DNA of 64,000 nt from the NCBI GenBank assembly GCA_021234155.1, contig JAJEKV010000085.1, positions 312,001-376,000 of the forward strand, in the 5' to 3' direction. The notes beneath the pieces were generated by a model. It had not been told where the DNA came from and did not search any database. It saw only the letters and a program-made list of their open reading frames with translations. Positions 22,281-32,461 of this stretch are shown here, piece after piece. Positions within the stretch are counted from its first letter, which is position 1. Every line of letters begins with the position of its first letter. This stretch comes from Isoetes taiwanensis (taxonomy: Eukaryota; Streptophyta; Lycopodiopsida; Isoetales; Isoetaceae). The position numbers and the translations under genes are program-made.

Positions 22281-23106
22281 CTATTCTGATACAACCGCTT
22301 TCCCTTTCAGCCATTTAACTTGCTGATTTTTCTGCTTTGCTTCTTTAAACTTTTGGATCTTCTTCTCCTGCAACTGCTCCTTTGTGAGGTCTTCATTAAC
22401 CCAAATGAATTTCCCTTTGAGAGTAAACCTCTGCTTCAATACTTGATATTTTGCCTCTCTGTTAGGGAATTTCAGCAAGATATTGCGGATGCCTGCTTCT
22501 TTCTTCCCCAGCCTGAAAGCATCGGAGACCTCTACGTTCTGTACCAGCATCTCATCTTTCAAAAATTGCTTAACTGTTTCCTTGGTGTTCTCATTTTCCT
22601 TCTCCGGCAATCCGACAATCCTCAAATTAAGTGCCCTTTGCTTCCTCTCCTGATTTTCTACATAATCATCAAATAAATTGCGCAGGTTCCCAATCTCGTC
22701 CATTGCTGTTTCTACTCCTATATCAGAATTTTTCCCTTTCAGATCAGTAATATCTTCCTTCATCAAGTTGACTTCCTCTTGCAATTTCCCGAGATTAGAG
22801 CGGAGGGCTTCGTTTTCCCCTCTGAGACCCTTGATTTCCTCCAGTAGCCTAGTTTCCCTAAGTGCAGCTTCATGTCGAAAATGGATCAGTTCTGTCATGA
22901 TTGTGCTCAAAGAAACTTCCGCTTCCAACGGCTCTTCATCAGATTCAAGTTTTTGGCTATCAACAGTGGACGACCCGGCTTCCTTCAGTTTCGTATTTTT
23001 TGGCAAAGTTTGTCATTTGTTGCTCAGGAGTCTCAACTTGTCGATATCTGTATCTATGGCTTTAATTGGGCTTCTTAGCGGGTTTAACCCCTTTAGGAAT
23101 GGCCAT
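22281..23106 (-). pseudogene. LINE A ORF1, RNA-binding protein
   Basis: The likely ATG is at 23106 (MAIPKGVKPAKKP); the frame slips before the long open part. The main open part (23006-22281) has a coiled coil (LLEEIKGLRGENEALRSNLG and on to FDDYVENQERK), an RRM-like segment (LNLRIVGLPEKENENTKETV to FPNREAKYQVL) and a basic C-terminal part (GKFIWVNEDLTKEQLQEKKI). This is the L1-type ORF1p plan, a trimeric RNA chaperone that coats the LINE RNA. Most plant L1 elements I know of instead have a DUF4283/zinc-knuckle ORF1. It ends at TAG, with ORF2 in the same frame. Confidence 0.8.
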
Positions 23107-23156
23107 CTACGTTCAAAAAAGCAAAAATAGGCGTAAAGCTCACACCAAAGCCTCAC

Positions 23157-23160
<4 letters not shown>

Positions 23161-23224
<64 letters not shown>
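23161..23224. repeat. (GA)32 tract at LINE A 5' end
   Basis: Pure GA dinucleotide run between the LINE A 5' leader and the L-right module. On the LINE sense strand it is (CT)n. Confidence 0.95.
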
Positions 23225-23226
<2 letters not shown>

Positions 23227-23349
23227 GTTGGCCACATCTTGAACTTAGAGATGACACGAGAGAATACGAGAGATGAGAGATGGGGGAGAGATGGGAGAGA
23301 TGGGTGAGAGTGGGAAAACCCAACTCTCACCTCGAGATGATTAAGCCCC
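23225..23349. repeat. L-right module, unit 1
   Basis: Starts tcgttggccacatc, is rich in gagatg, and has a hairpin GTGAGAGTGGG/CCCAACTCTCAC at 23304-23330 (one unpaired base). It ends gatgattaagcccc before TAA. Homologous to 30165-30296 and 52912-53038. Confidence 0.65.
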
Positions 23350-23367
23350 TAACAGCCGTTAGGGGCG
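23346..23367. repeat. L-right/H joint palindrome
   Basis: CCCC-TAA-cagccg-TTA-GGGG. The same arrangement with a 6-base spacer occurs at 30291-30314 (ctgttg) and 53035-53056 (ttgctg). It can fold as a 10-bp hairpin. The TAA and TTA fit Harbinger-type target sites, but the constant spacing suggests the joint was inherited as a unit. Confidence 0.7.
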
Positions 23368-23663
23368 TTTTCAATGCCCATTAACCAAACAATTAGCCTT
23401 AATTTTATTTTGCTGAAAAAGCGCCGAAATGTTTCCCACACCGAATACCAGGGGTGCCATTTCCCCTGTTTCTTGATCTTCAAGGCCGCCTTATTCTTGC
23501 TCCAAGTATCCAATTCCTCGAAGCAATTAGCGATTACGATCCGGTATTCATTCGATCACGCGAGGCATTTTCATTATGTTTTTGTGCATTAGTTCATTAA
23601 TTTCTGATCGGCAATTTCCTTTTTATGTCGTCCTTATTCCCAATCAATTAATTGGATTCAGGA

Positions 23664-24850
23664 TGTCTAAGGCCTCTCGATGCGCTTTGCCGGCAACCAG
23701 CAAGCCTTTCATGCCTCCTCGGATTGAAAAAATGGCACCAAGAAGGACCGGAAAAATGGCAGGGCCAGATCTCCATGGATGTGCAATTGGAGACTAATTA
23801 CGAGCCAATTCCCTCTTCAAGGCAGTCAAAGAAAAAGAGATCCAAGCGTGTATTCAAAAAATTCGGGCACCCTCAATATTGTGAGTGAATCTATAGAAAC
23901 CGATTACTGCTTTGGCTATTGTTGTGCATGGCGGGGAAAATTCGAAAGTGATAGACACAAAGAATAGGAAGTCCCACATTGCAATGGGCCGGATCACGGT
24001 GTCTCCACATTCCTCAATCTCCTAGCGAGATGAAATTGGTAACCGGAGGCACCCTCAACCTCTCAACACACGGTGGAGGGAAATTATGATGAAATTGCAG
24101 CCCTTTGTTGGGGGTTTAGTGGGAGTGAGACAACTAAAGAACAAATGGGATAAGCTGCAAGCTAAATTTAAAAGATGAGAAGGAGGCTTGTAGCCATACG
24201 GGTTCCTGAACCATCAAGTTGGCGATGGTATGACAGAATGGAAGAAGTTAAATATGGTGTTACCTCGATAATCCAATACCAGTCTTTGGTGATGATGGTG
24301 AATTTGGCAATGAAGCTTTGGCGGCTGCGGACTTGCATGCCAATTACTCGAGAATCTTTCATGAATGGCCGGTTTCTTTGAAACTGTTGGAGCAAATCTT
24401 GCGACATTTGAAGACCAATTTGCTGATCCACCCAATTCAAACAATGATGTTAACACGCGGCGGTCCGGTGATGCCAGAAATTCCAATGAATAGGACACCC
24501 ACAGGAAACCAGACAGATTCTTCAAGTCCTAGATCAGCAGCATGTAATCAGCCTGGAGTTTGTGGAAAACCTACAAGTAGAAAGAAGTCCAGGTTGCAAA
24601 TAGATGAGGACATTGCAATGGGAATATCACGGATGGCAAGCACATTTGGGGACCACAGAGGTGAAGAAAAATTAGATTTTACGAAAGAAGAAAGTGCAAG
24701 AAAAATTGAGTTGGTCGGGGAATTGAAAACAATAAGATCACATAAGCGGTCGAAAATTGCGAGTCAATGGCTGCAATGACTCAAAGCATATGTGAAATGA
24801 CAAAGGAGACCTTGCTCGAAATTGCCAAACTTCTTTGCCAAAAACAAGGA
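23664..24850 (+). pseudogene. Harbinger Myb/SANT-like protein of H2, broken
   Basis: The N-terminus MSKASRCALPATSKPFMPPR with KMAPRRT aligns with H0, H1 and H3. The Myb region is heavily decayed but retains VRQLKNKWDKLQAKF (near 24130-24172) and PSSWRWYDRMEE. The C-terminal part is open from 24318 to 24779 (SPRSAACNQPGVCGKPTSRK, SRLQIDEDIAMGISRMASTF), matching H1. Multiple frame changes. Role as in the other copies: DNA-binding partner of the transposase. Confidence 0.75.
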
Positions 24851-26164
24851 ATAAAGGTTCGTTTTCAGTTATTTGCTTTTAGAATTTCCTTTTGGAACTG
24901 TCACAAAATCATCCAGTATTCTTAAATATTAAAGAAGTTGTACAGCCCTATTATTTTAGCATTAAATATTGCCTTCTAGTCCACAGTCATCCAAATTAAG
25001 TAAAGGCTACTTAAGCTCCCTCAATTCTTGCATGCAAGCCCCTTCGACAATATGGAGAGAGGAGTGAACCGAAAGCCCTCACTCTCCTAGCCGAAGCTCC
25101 TCTTCTTGAGTTCCTATCAAACTCCACCCACCACATCTTCATCTTCCTCAGAAGCCCTACTATTACGACCATGATACGGCCTACCTCCGGTGATGAGGTT
25201 CTTCCAGACAGCGGTGGGGATTCTCTGCCGGTTTAGTGACCGCTTTGTCGGCTTAGAGAATATTTTTTGGGAAAATCAAGAAGACTCTTCAGGGCGAAGT
25301 GGAGCAAGAAGAAAAGAAGTTTTCATCTCCCACTGTCCAGCCAAGAGACCACGAAGTTGAAGTTATGTCTCACAAGGTTATTCATGGCGGCTTGATGGGA
25401 GACCATTTCGGTTTTTATTCGAATGGGCATTTCCGTGGATCGGGGAGGTTTTGGAATGGGCAACAAATTCTGCAAACAACCGGGGGGCATATGGAGTGTG
25501 TATATTTGAAGCTCTGAGAAATGTGGTGCCTCCATCAAATTCGTAGTCCAACCTTTCCTTGTGATTTGTGTCCCCTTTCTATCTTGAATCGACTCTCCTT
25601 CACTTCTTTTTTTTTTTTATGCATTTTCTTTTTATAAAATGCCTTTGTTTTGTTTAAATGGCATGGCTGCCATTCTTTTTCTCATATGATTGCTTTCGGA
25701 ACCCGGCGGTTGAAAACAAATGCCAATGTGTATTCATGCAGATTTCACGGTATCATTGGAAGGTGTCTTGAACTTGTTTTTTAGTATAGTGAAGTCATTT
25801 GACTCACTTAGAATGTTTCTGGCAGCTCAAATGCTCAAATATTTTGAACGGGGGCTTTATATGCCCATGTAATCTTTTTTGAATATAAACTTCTCTTTTC
25901 AAACTTGTTTGTGTACAAATGATTTTTCCCTGCTCTTGTAAGTTCTCTAATTGTGAAGTCCACGGGACTCACTAATTGATAATAAAAGTTGTTCAAGATT
26001 TCTAAGTGAAATGTTTTGAGGTTTGTAAATGGAAACTTAGCTCTAAACTCAATCACTTATTTATCATAATGTAAGAAATGCGACAAATAAGTAAAGATAG
26101 CGAGATGGATAAGAATTGACATTTGAATTTAATATTTTTTGTCTACAAAAAACAATCCGCGGGA
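24851..26164. other. H2 interior between convergent genes
   Basis: No supported gene. Short open frames on both strands show no recognisable domain. It is the intergene and 3' flank of the two converging Harbinger genes. Confidence 0.6.
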
Positions 26165-27514
26165 TCACATGTCCATCCGTTTTTCAAATAACACGTGCCT
26201 CATTTGATCACCTTGTTTTTTTAATGACCTGTTCATGGCTTCTGTTTCATAGTAGTAAATTGGTGGAGGATCATCCTCAATTGGCAGCATGTCCCAGCCC
26301 TTGTGTTCCATTATACAGAAGTTCCAAAGAACACAACATGCGTGTATGATCTTGGAAGCTTTGGCAACATGCACGCAGACAAGTGTTTGAAATTACAATT
26401 TTTCCTTAACAATCCCAAATCCATTCTCCACACACACTCTGCCCCTACAAATCCTTTTGTTGAACTTACCATAAGCACAATGATTTTGAGGAAAAACTTT
26501 AAGGAGAAAGGGCCTGCTAGAATAGGCTGAGTCACCTAATAGAAGAGGTGGAATATTTACCTGAACATCTTGATCAGTAGGCTGCCCCTTCTTCAGTTTT
26601 CTGCCACTAAGAGTCACCACTGGTTCTTGCAAAATTTGTTTGGAGGCAATTTTGTTATAGATGGAGCTCTTCTTGAACTGGTTTGAATCATGGACTGAAC
26701 CTGTTCTTGTTACACAAACATTTATAAAAAGTCCGCTATGTGTCACAATTCCTTGCATGAGACATGAATGCCTCTTATGTCTGTTGTAATAGTCTTCCCC
26801 ATTGTCTTTTTTTTGGGTTTCCTCCATAAAAAATATGGGATCCGATCAAGCGCACCATGTATATTGGGCAACCACATTTGCATCATGGAATTCCTTAATG
26901 CAATGAATTAATCTTGCACCTGTAGGCATTGCAACAAAACGTTTGTAAAGCATTGTCTTGAAGCCAAAACAAAGCGTGATTTTCTTGGTATATTTAAATG
27001 CTTTTGCTTTCCCAACATAAAATCTCGGACCCGACATGTAAGGGCATATCCCCATGTGCAAGAAAATACTGAGAACCATAGCAAGCTGCTTTCACGGGAT
27101 CAACGGGGGCCTTACTTTAATACCGGGCCTGACAAGATGGGGCACAATTAAACCTACCAATCTCTCAAATGTGGCTCTCTTCATCCCAGCAAAATTGGTG
27201 CCACATATCATCTTCAAAGGAAGCTATACAATTCCATGCGTGGTTATCAATATTATCCCATTGTGTTCTCGCCTTGGAGCAATCCAAAATCTTCTTGGTG
27301 GTCTTCTAACCCTGCTGGAACCGCAACCATTAACGCTGCCGGATCGCCAAAAAAACATACCATTGTTTTCTTCTAAAACATCATCATCGAGCGGGTCATT
27401 GGATCTTGAGCTCATTGAGTTCCAATAGCTGCAAAGCGGTATCTACGTAATGCAAATCCGAGTGTCAAAGCACGAAAAAGCATGGCAATCATACCAAGAA
27501 TGACCGGATCCATG
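26165..27514 (-). pseudogene. PIF/Harbinger DDE transposase of H2, broken
   Basis: The start ATG at 27514 reads MDPVILGMIAM, as in H1. Then RRPPRRFWIAPRR, FYVGKAKAFKYTKKI, the first-Asp region near 26850 (frameshifted), KKDNGEDYYNRHKRHSCLMQ, GSVHDSNQFKKSSIYNK (second Asp), LLGDSAYSSRPFLLKVFPQN and CVENGFGIVKEKL (Glu). It ends MNRSLKKQGDQMRHVLF at 26165. The order and motifs are those of PIF/Harbinger transposases. At least three frame breaks. Confidence 0.84.
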
Positions 27515-27736
27515 GTTTAGTGGCTGGAATCGAAAAAGAATGGGGAGGGAAAACTAGAAATGAATTATCCCACATAGCCCGCCCGAACCAAGAAATCTGA
27601 GGCTTGAATATCCCACAATTTGGCCGAATTGAGCGTTACGATCGAATTATCCCACATTTTCTCTCGTCGGCGGAATTGATCGTGTGATCGAAAATCCGGC
27701 AAACGACAAAAAAATCTGCCAATAATGAGGCTGTTA

Positions 27737-27834
27737 AGCCTCGAGACAATCGTCTCTCCTCTCCTCCCAAAAAATACGTATATTTAGGGAGGAACCGTAT
27801 GTGACGAGAGATGGATTTTTTTCATGTGGCCGCC

Positions 27835-27838
<4 letters not shown>
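27737..27838. repeat. L-left module, unit 2
   Basis: Begins gcctcgagacaatcgtctctc after TTAA. It contains cctccc and gggagg arms around aaatacgtatattt, then gacgagagat and catgtggccgccgc before the GA tract. The inner catgtggcc is inverted relative to ggccacatg in the L-right module across the LINE. Confidence 0.65.

Positions 27839-27929
<91 letters not shown>
27839..27929. repeat. (AG)45 tract at LINE B 3' end
   Basis: Pure AG run between L-left and the LINE B tail (gaagtgaagtgaagtg). Confidence 0.95.
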
Positions 27930-27932
<3 letters not shown>

Positions 27933-27953
27933 GAAGTGAAGTGAATTGTATTA

Positions 27954-27987
27954 CGTCTTTTGGGAGGCCTCTCAGGCCTATAAGACG
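27954..27987 (-). ncRNA. LINE B 3' stem-loop
   Basis: Sense CGTCTTATAGGCCT pairs with AGGCCTCCCAAAAGACG around a GAG loop, then TAATACAATTC and the TC-rich tail. Homologous to the other seven 3' ends. Confidence 0.75.
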
Positions 27988-27994
27988 AGAAAAT

Positions 27995-30108
27995 TTAATT
28001 TACATCATAAAAAATTAGATGAGTCTCCATTTCCTCATCTAATTCCTCACTCTCACTCCAGGTTTCCTCTTCATCTATCAGTGTATTCACATCTTTTGTA
28101 CATCTCTCTCTTAATTGTAGTGTCTCAATTAAGAAAGATCCAATTTTGTTTCCATCTAATTTAAAGAAAGTATCCAGGTCGGGTGCATGTGTACAATGTC
28201 TATCTCGGATCATGCTATATGCTGGGCATCTAAGTATGACATGTTCTTCGTCTTCAATGTCATCTTTTCCGCATACCTTGCAGCACCTTAGATGCCTTGG
28301 AATAGTTCCCCATCGACCAACTTCTACCCCAAGATGATGCGAACTCAGTCGTATTCTCCTGATTGCGTGCCTTTTCCTTATGGATATGTTCTCCCGTAAG
28401 TATGCAGCAGTCTCTAGCGAGGTATTCATATGCATCCTGTATAGTAACATCTTCGTTTTTGGATTTATCCAAAGCCTCCTATTAACCTTTGCATGAACCC
28501 ATGCCCTCAAGTGATCATTTTGGGGTATATCTTCCCATATAATGTCCCATCTAGCAAACCATTTAAGAACATCAGCAAGCCATCCCTTATTTTCCGTGCT
28601 CAACATGGCATGATGGGGGATGCGTGTACTATTCATTTTCTTGACCCTATTCAAGTATTTAATGCACTTGAGCAAAGCCTCTCCTTCAAGCGACATAAGG
28701 CCACACTCAGCCAGCATCATCGGGTATGGTGTTTGTGCCTTTACTCCTAGCTCCAGTCTTAAGAATTTCTTGTGCACCTGCTCTATGTCTTCCCATAAGC
28801 ATTGCGATAATCCTGGCCCCCAAATTTCAGCGCCATAAAGTATTGTACTTTGTACCAGCGCCTCATAGAGCTTGCTCTTAAGAGCCCACGCCCAAATATG
28901 GGATTTCCTGCATGTGCTTTGCATTGAGTAAAGCGCTTTTTGCCCGCTTTCCACCCTTTGTGCTATGCATGCATTCCATTTATGATTTCTGCTTATGACA
29001 AGCCCCAGGTATTTGTATGCTTCGCATGTCTCCACTAGATCTTCCTTATATTTAAAACTAGATACCTGCCTGAGAGCTCCAACCGTCATGATCTTAGTTT
29101 TTTCCAAATTGACTTGCATCCCTGTCCTATCACAGAAAGTGACCAAATGATCCAGCAGCTGTTGCATGTGTATCTGTGAGCGTGCAAAAAGCACAACGTC
29201 ATCTGCATACATAAGCAATTGGATGGCATACCCATACATCTCCGTACCTCCATCACAATTATCTTTCAGCCACTCCTCGAGGCTGTCTATAAAAAGACCA
29301 AAAATCGTAGGAGACAGAGGGCATCCCTGTTTTACGCCAATGTTGCTTTCCGTCACATCTGATATGTCTAATTTGAAAGGCATAGATAGCTGCACCAATA
29401 CTCTTTCATATAATATCTTGCTTTGCATCACAAAAACTGTTTGGGTATCTGTAAATATTCCATTCGTTCCCACAGCTTGTTCCGTGGAACTTTATCAAAT
29501 GCTTTACGGAAATCAATAAAAGCAACATACACTGGTTTTTTGGTGCCTTTTACTGTATCAAAAATGCATTTTAGTGTGAGCAGGTGATCTAATGTAGACA
29601 TATTTGCACGGAATCCTGCCTGAGTCTTAGCTCTCTTATCATTATGTTCAGCCCATACACTGATTTTCTTCTCTACTATGCTAGCAAAAAGCTTGGAAAA
29701 TAGATTACTTACCATGAGGGTACGATAATTATTGTCGTCCAGCATAGATCCACTCTTGTGTATGGGAACAATTCTGTTGAGTTGCCAATCCTGGGGGAAT
29801 CCCTGTTGCATCGCTATGTTGAACATCGCGGCGTTATTCTTTTTGCCGCATGCTCTTCCCGGCCCATTTGAGATGTTCTGCGCTCATCATGTTCTGATCC
29901 TTTGCTTTGCCATTTGCAAGTTTGCTTATGCCTTCAGCTATGTCCTCTTCAGTGAAGACCAAATCAGATTTTACTTTTGGCGTTTCTTGGCTGCTAGCAT
30001 CATAGTATAGCTTTTTGACTTGGTTCCAAAGCTCGGCTGCAGAGATAGGAAGATCTTTGTGTTTGTGCGTCTTCATATTTTTCCAATATGTTTTCGGATC
30101 TGCATAAC

Positions 30109-30110
<2 letters not shown>
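27995..30110 (-). pseudogene. LINE B ORF2, RT to C-terminus
   Basis: Best-preserved LINE C-terminal half. The long open part (29473-27995, 492 codons) contains motif B IGVKQGCPLSPTIFGLF, motif C LLMYADDVVLFA, CEAYKYLGLVI, ILYGAEIWG, a thumb-like region, the finger CCKVCGKDDIEDEEH...LRC and the acidic tail ESEELDEEMETHLIFYDVN. Upstream (30110-29428, two frame changes) lie GKAKDQNMMSAEHLKWAG, NRIVPIHKSG and motif A FIDFRKAFDKVP. Catalytic aspartates are present, but the truncation and frame breaks make it inactive. Confidence 0.9.

Positions 30111-30164
<54 letters not shown>
30111..30164. repeat. (AG)27 tract at LINE B 5' end
   Basis: Pure AG run joining truncated LINE B to the L-right module. 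Confidence 0.95.
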
Positions 30165-30165
<1 letters not shown>

Positions 30166-30296
30166 CCTCGGCCACATGTGAGCCGAGAGATCATGAGAGA
30201 TGAAATGAGATACAAAATGAGAGGAGAGATTATGAGACAAATGTGAGAGTCCACTTAGTGGACTCTCGCATCTCGCATTTAGAGATAATTCGCCCC
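30165..30296. repeat. L-right module, unit 2
   Basis: Starts gcctcggccacatgtgagcc. Contains a near-perfect palindrome at 30245-30267 (GAGAGTCCACT, one base, AGTGGACTCTC) and ends gataattcgcccc before TAA. Homologous to the modules at 23225 and 52912. Confidence 0.7.
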
Positions 30297-30308
30297 TAAC
30301 TGTTGTTA

Positions 30309-30952
30309 GGGGCGTTTCCATTAATCAATTGGCCGTTAAGCCTAACGCCCTGAAAAAATTATGGAGCCATTTTTTGGAGGCTGGAATTTCCGACCTTAAT
30401 TCCGGGCTCTGTTCAAGGTGGGCAGGCTCCAAGAATCGGAGCTCCAAAATCCTTCCTTCCTAGCATCGCATTGAGCGCCAATTGTGAATCCGGTAAGCAT
30501 TTTTTGCATTTCTTTACTTCAATTTGTTAAGAGCTTTGGTAATAGCGACATTCTTAGCATCTACCTGCTTGAAAAATCAGGCACAAATTGTCTCAAGAAC
30601 ACGACGAAGGCAACCAGATCCTCTATGTCGAATGCTAAGAAGCCTTTTGTTCCCCCCAGGACCAAGAAATTGGCTCCTAGAAGAACTAAGAGGATGATTG
30701 GATCAATTTCCCAATCTGTGGCCATTGAGATAAATTCTGAACCTGCACGGGCTTCCAATTGTAGTATGGAATGGAATTTTTAGAGAAATCAAATGGAAAT
30801 GGGACGCGGGAAGATGAACTCGAAATATCCCATATCATTCATTTTGAAGATTGAATGAGGAAAGAATTATCCCATATGGGATGGCCAGCCAAAATCAAAT
30901 TGGAGGGAAAAAATCCGGCGGGGAAGGGGAAAACTGCTCGAAACGCCCGCTG
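30309..30952 (+). mobile_element. Harbinger deletion derivative H3
   Basis: 644 bp. Same left end as H0 and H2 (GGGGCGTTTCCATTAA after TTA) and a right end before TTAA. Only the first part of the Myb-like gene survives; the transposase is deleted. It shows the step from an autonomous to a MITE-like element. Confidence 0.65.
30622..30783 (+). pseudogene. Myb-like gene N-terminal remnant of H3
   Basis: Reads MSNAKKPFVPPRTKKLAPRR and TKRMIGS, nearly identical to the H0 N-terminus, then diverges and stops at 30781-30783. The Myb/SANT domain itself is absent, so no DNA-binding function is expected. Confidence 0.7.
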
Positions 30953-30955
30953 TTA

Positions 30956-31061
30956 AGGCTCGAGAGAAGCTCATCTCTGATCTTCTCTCGAGCTATACGG
31001 TATAATTTTTGTCTGCCGTATCCGACGAGAGACAAAAAAATTTCGATCATGTGGCTGACCT
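30956..31061. repeat. L-left module, unit 3
   Basis: After TTA it reads aggctcgagagaagctcatctc. Imperfect hairpin: tctctcgagctatacgg (30984-31000) against ccgtatccgacgagaga, then gatcatgtggctgacctg before the GA tract. Confidence 0.65.
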
Positions 31062-31070
31062 GAGAGAGAG

Positions 31071-31113
<43 letters not shown>

Positions 31114-31115
31114 AA
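31062..31115. repeat. (GA)n(GAAA)n tract at LINE C 3' end
   Basis: A short GA run passes into a GAAA tetranucleotide run, next to the LINE C 3' end. Other 3' ends have TTTCA/ACTTC steps here, so this tail is an expanded TTTC version on the LINE sense strand. Confidence 0.9.
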
Positions 31116-31123
31116 ATGTATTA

Positions 31124-31156
31124 CGTCTATGGGAGGCCTCGAAGGCCTATTAGACG
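31124..31156 (-). ncRNA. LINE C 3' stem-loop
   Basis: Sense CGTCTAATAGGCC pairs with GGCCTCCCATAGACG around TTCGA, then TAATACATT. This is one of the clearest of the eight copies. Confidence 0.8.
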
Positions 31157-31162
31157 ACAATT

Positions 31163-32461
31163 TTAAATGTCATTGTAAAATAATAGATGAGTTTCTGAGT
31201 CCTCATCTAGCTCATCACTCTCACTCAAACTGTCATTATCATCAACATTATGATTATGCATACAAACTTCTCTATATTGTAAAAGCTCAATCAAATACTT
31301 CCCCAATATATCCCCATTTAGGGTGAAAAAGGTTGGCAGGTCTTCGTAGTATATTCCAAACTTATCACGTAATACATTGTATGCCGTACATCGAAGCAAT
31401 GCATGATCCTCATCCTCTACTTTATCTTCCCCACATATTTTACAATATCTTTGATCTCTAGGAATAATATGTCCCCATCTACCCACTTCCACACCTAAAT
31501 GATGTGAACTAAGCCCGAATCCTCAGAAATAGCATGTCTTTTTGGATAGAAATATTTTCCCTCGGGTGCCACGCCATTTCCAATGTGGGGTTAATATTAC
31601 GCTTATACAAAATCATTTTGGTCTTGGGTCAATGACCACATCTTCTTATCTACCTTCCACGGATATCCATTGTCTTAAATCAGATTTTCTTTGAGACCAC
31701 TTCATCCCATTGTATATCCCATTTATTGAGCCACTTCTTGACATCTTGAAACAAACCATTCTCCTTGCTGGCTAACAAAGCCCTACGTGTAATTCTAGTG
31801 TCATCCATGAGTAACACCTTCTTAAAATACGTAATGCATCTAAGGATCGCTTCCCCTTCCAAAGGCATGAGACCACATTCTGCTAACATCATAGAGTAAG
31901 GGGTTTGGGCTTTAACTCCTAATTCCAATCTCAAAAACTTTTTTAAGACCTGCTCAATATCATCCCATAAGCATTGTGGCAAACTTGGTCCCCAAATTTC
32001 ACATCCATATAAGACTACGCTCTGCACAAGTGACTGAAAGAGTCTCACCTTAAGATTCCATGACCAAAGGTGTGTTCTCCTACACATGCTCTGCAATGCA
32101 TATAAAGCCCTTTGTCCTCCATCAATTCGTTGTGTGATGCATGCATTCCATCTATGATTCCTGCTAAATACAAGGCCCAAATATTTATATGAATCACATA
32201 TACTTACCAAACTCCCCTTATATCTGAAGATGGGTTCTTGTTTAAGTGCTCCTACAGTCATAATGCTCGTTTTTTCGAGGTTCACCTGCATACCTGTTTG
32301 ATCACAAAAATCAGCCAAGCCTTCCAAGTGTTTTTGCATATGATCCTTAGAGCGTGCAAAAATGACTACATCATCTGCATACATTAGCAACTGGATCACA
32401 TATCCATGTATTTCCATGCCTCCTGGGCAATTCTTAAGCAACCAATCCTCTAAACCATCAA
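31163..32461 (-). pseudogene. LINE C ORF2, motif C to C-terminus
   Basis: Resumes after the LTR insertion with DGLEDWLLKNCPGG, motif C LLMYADDVVIFARS, CDSYKYLGLVFSRNHRW, VLYGCEIWG and LGVKAQTPYSMMLAECGL. Frames are lost at 31680-31500, then the finger CKICGEDKVEDEDH...LRC and the tail SETHLLFYNDI follow. Motif C keeps its double Asp. Confidence 0.87.

Larger units (their letters stand above)
10391..23160 (-). mobile_element. LINE A, full length but interrupted twice
   Basis: Minus-strand non-LTR retrotransposon. Its 3' end abuts a short GA run (10391) and its 5' end abuts (GA)n (23161). Without the nested insertions (11488-12276 and 13682-21376) it is about 4.3 kb, the same as LINE C. Order in its sense direction: short leader, ORF1, TAG, endonuclease, reverse transcriptase, cysteine finger, 3' stem-loop, TC-rich tail. 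The protein runs out near 21403 in the endonuclease and resumes near 13675 in the linker before RT, which shows both halves are one copy. Confidence 0.85.
23362..27733 (+). mobile_element. PIF/Harbinger-type transposon H2
   Basis: 4.37 kb, the most complete H copy. Left end GGGGCGTTTTCAATG after TTA; right end ...attattgg...gaggctg before TTAA. The right end read inward contains CTCATTATTGG, weakly similar to the left end CCATTAATCAATTGG of H3, so these may be degraded terminal inverted repeats. It encodes a Myb-like protein (plus) and a transposase (minus), which converge. The middle (24851-26160) holds no gene I can support. Confidence 0.72.
27930..30110 (-). mobile_element. LINE B, 5'-truncated
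   Basis: About 2.2 kb, between two AG tracts, minus strand. The 5' junction falls inside ORF2 just before RT (DPKTYWKNMKTHK), directly on the AG run. 5' truncation is typical of target-primed reverse transcription. Confidence 0.85.

Noticed and set aside
27839-27929. CRISPR-like or satellite array reading of the GA tracts
   Set aside because: Simple dinucleotide runs without spacers; the genome is a plant.
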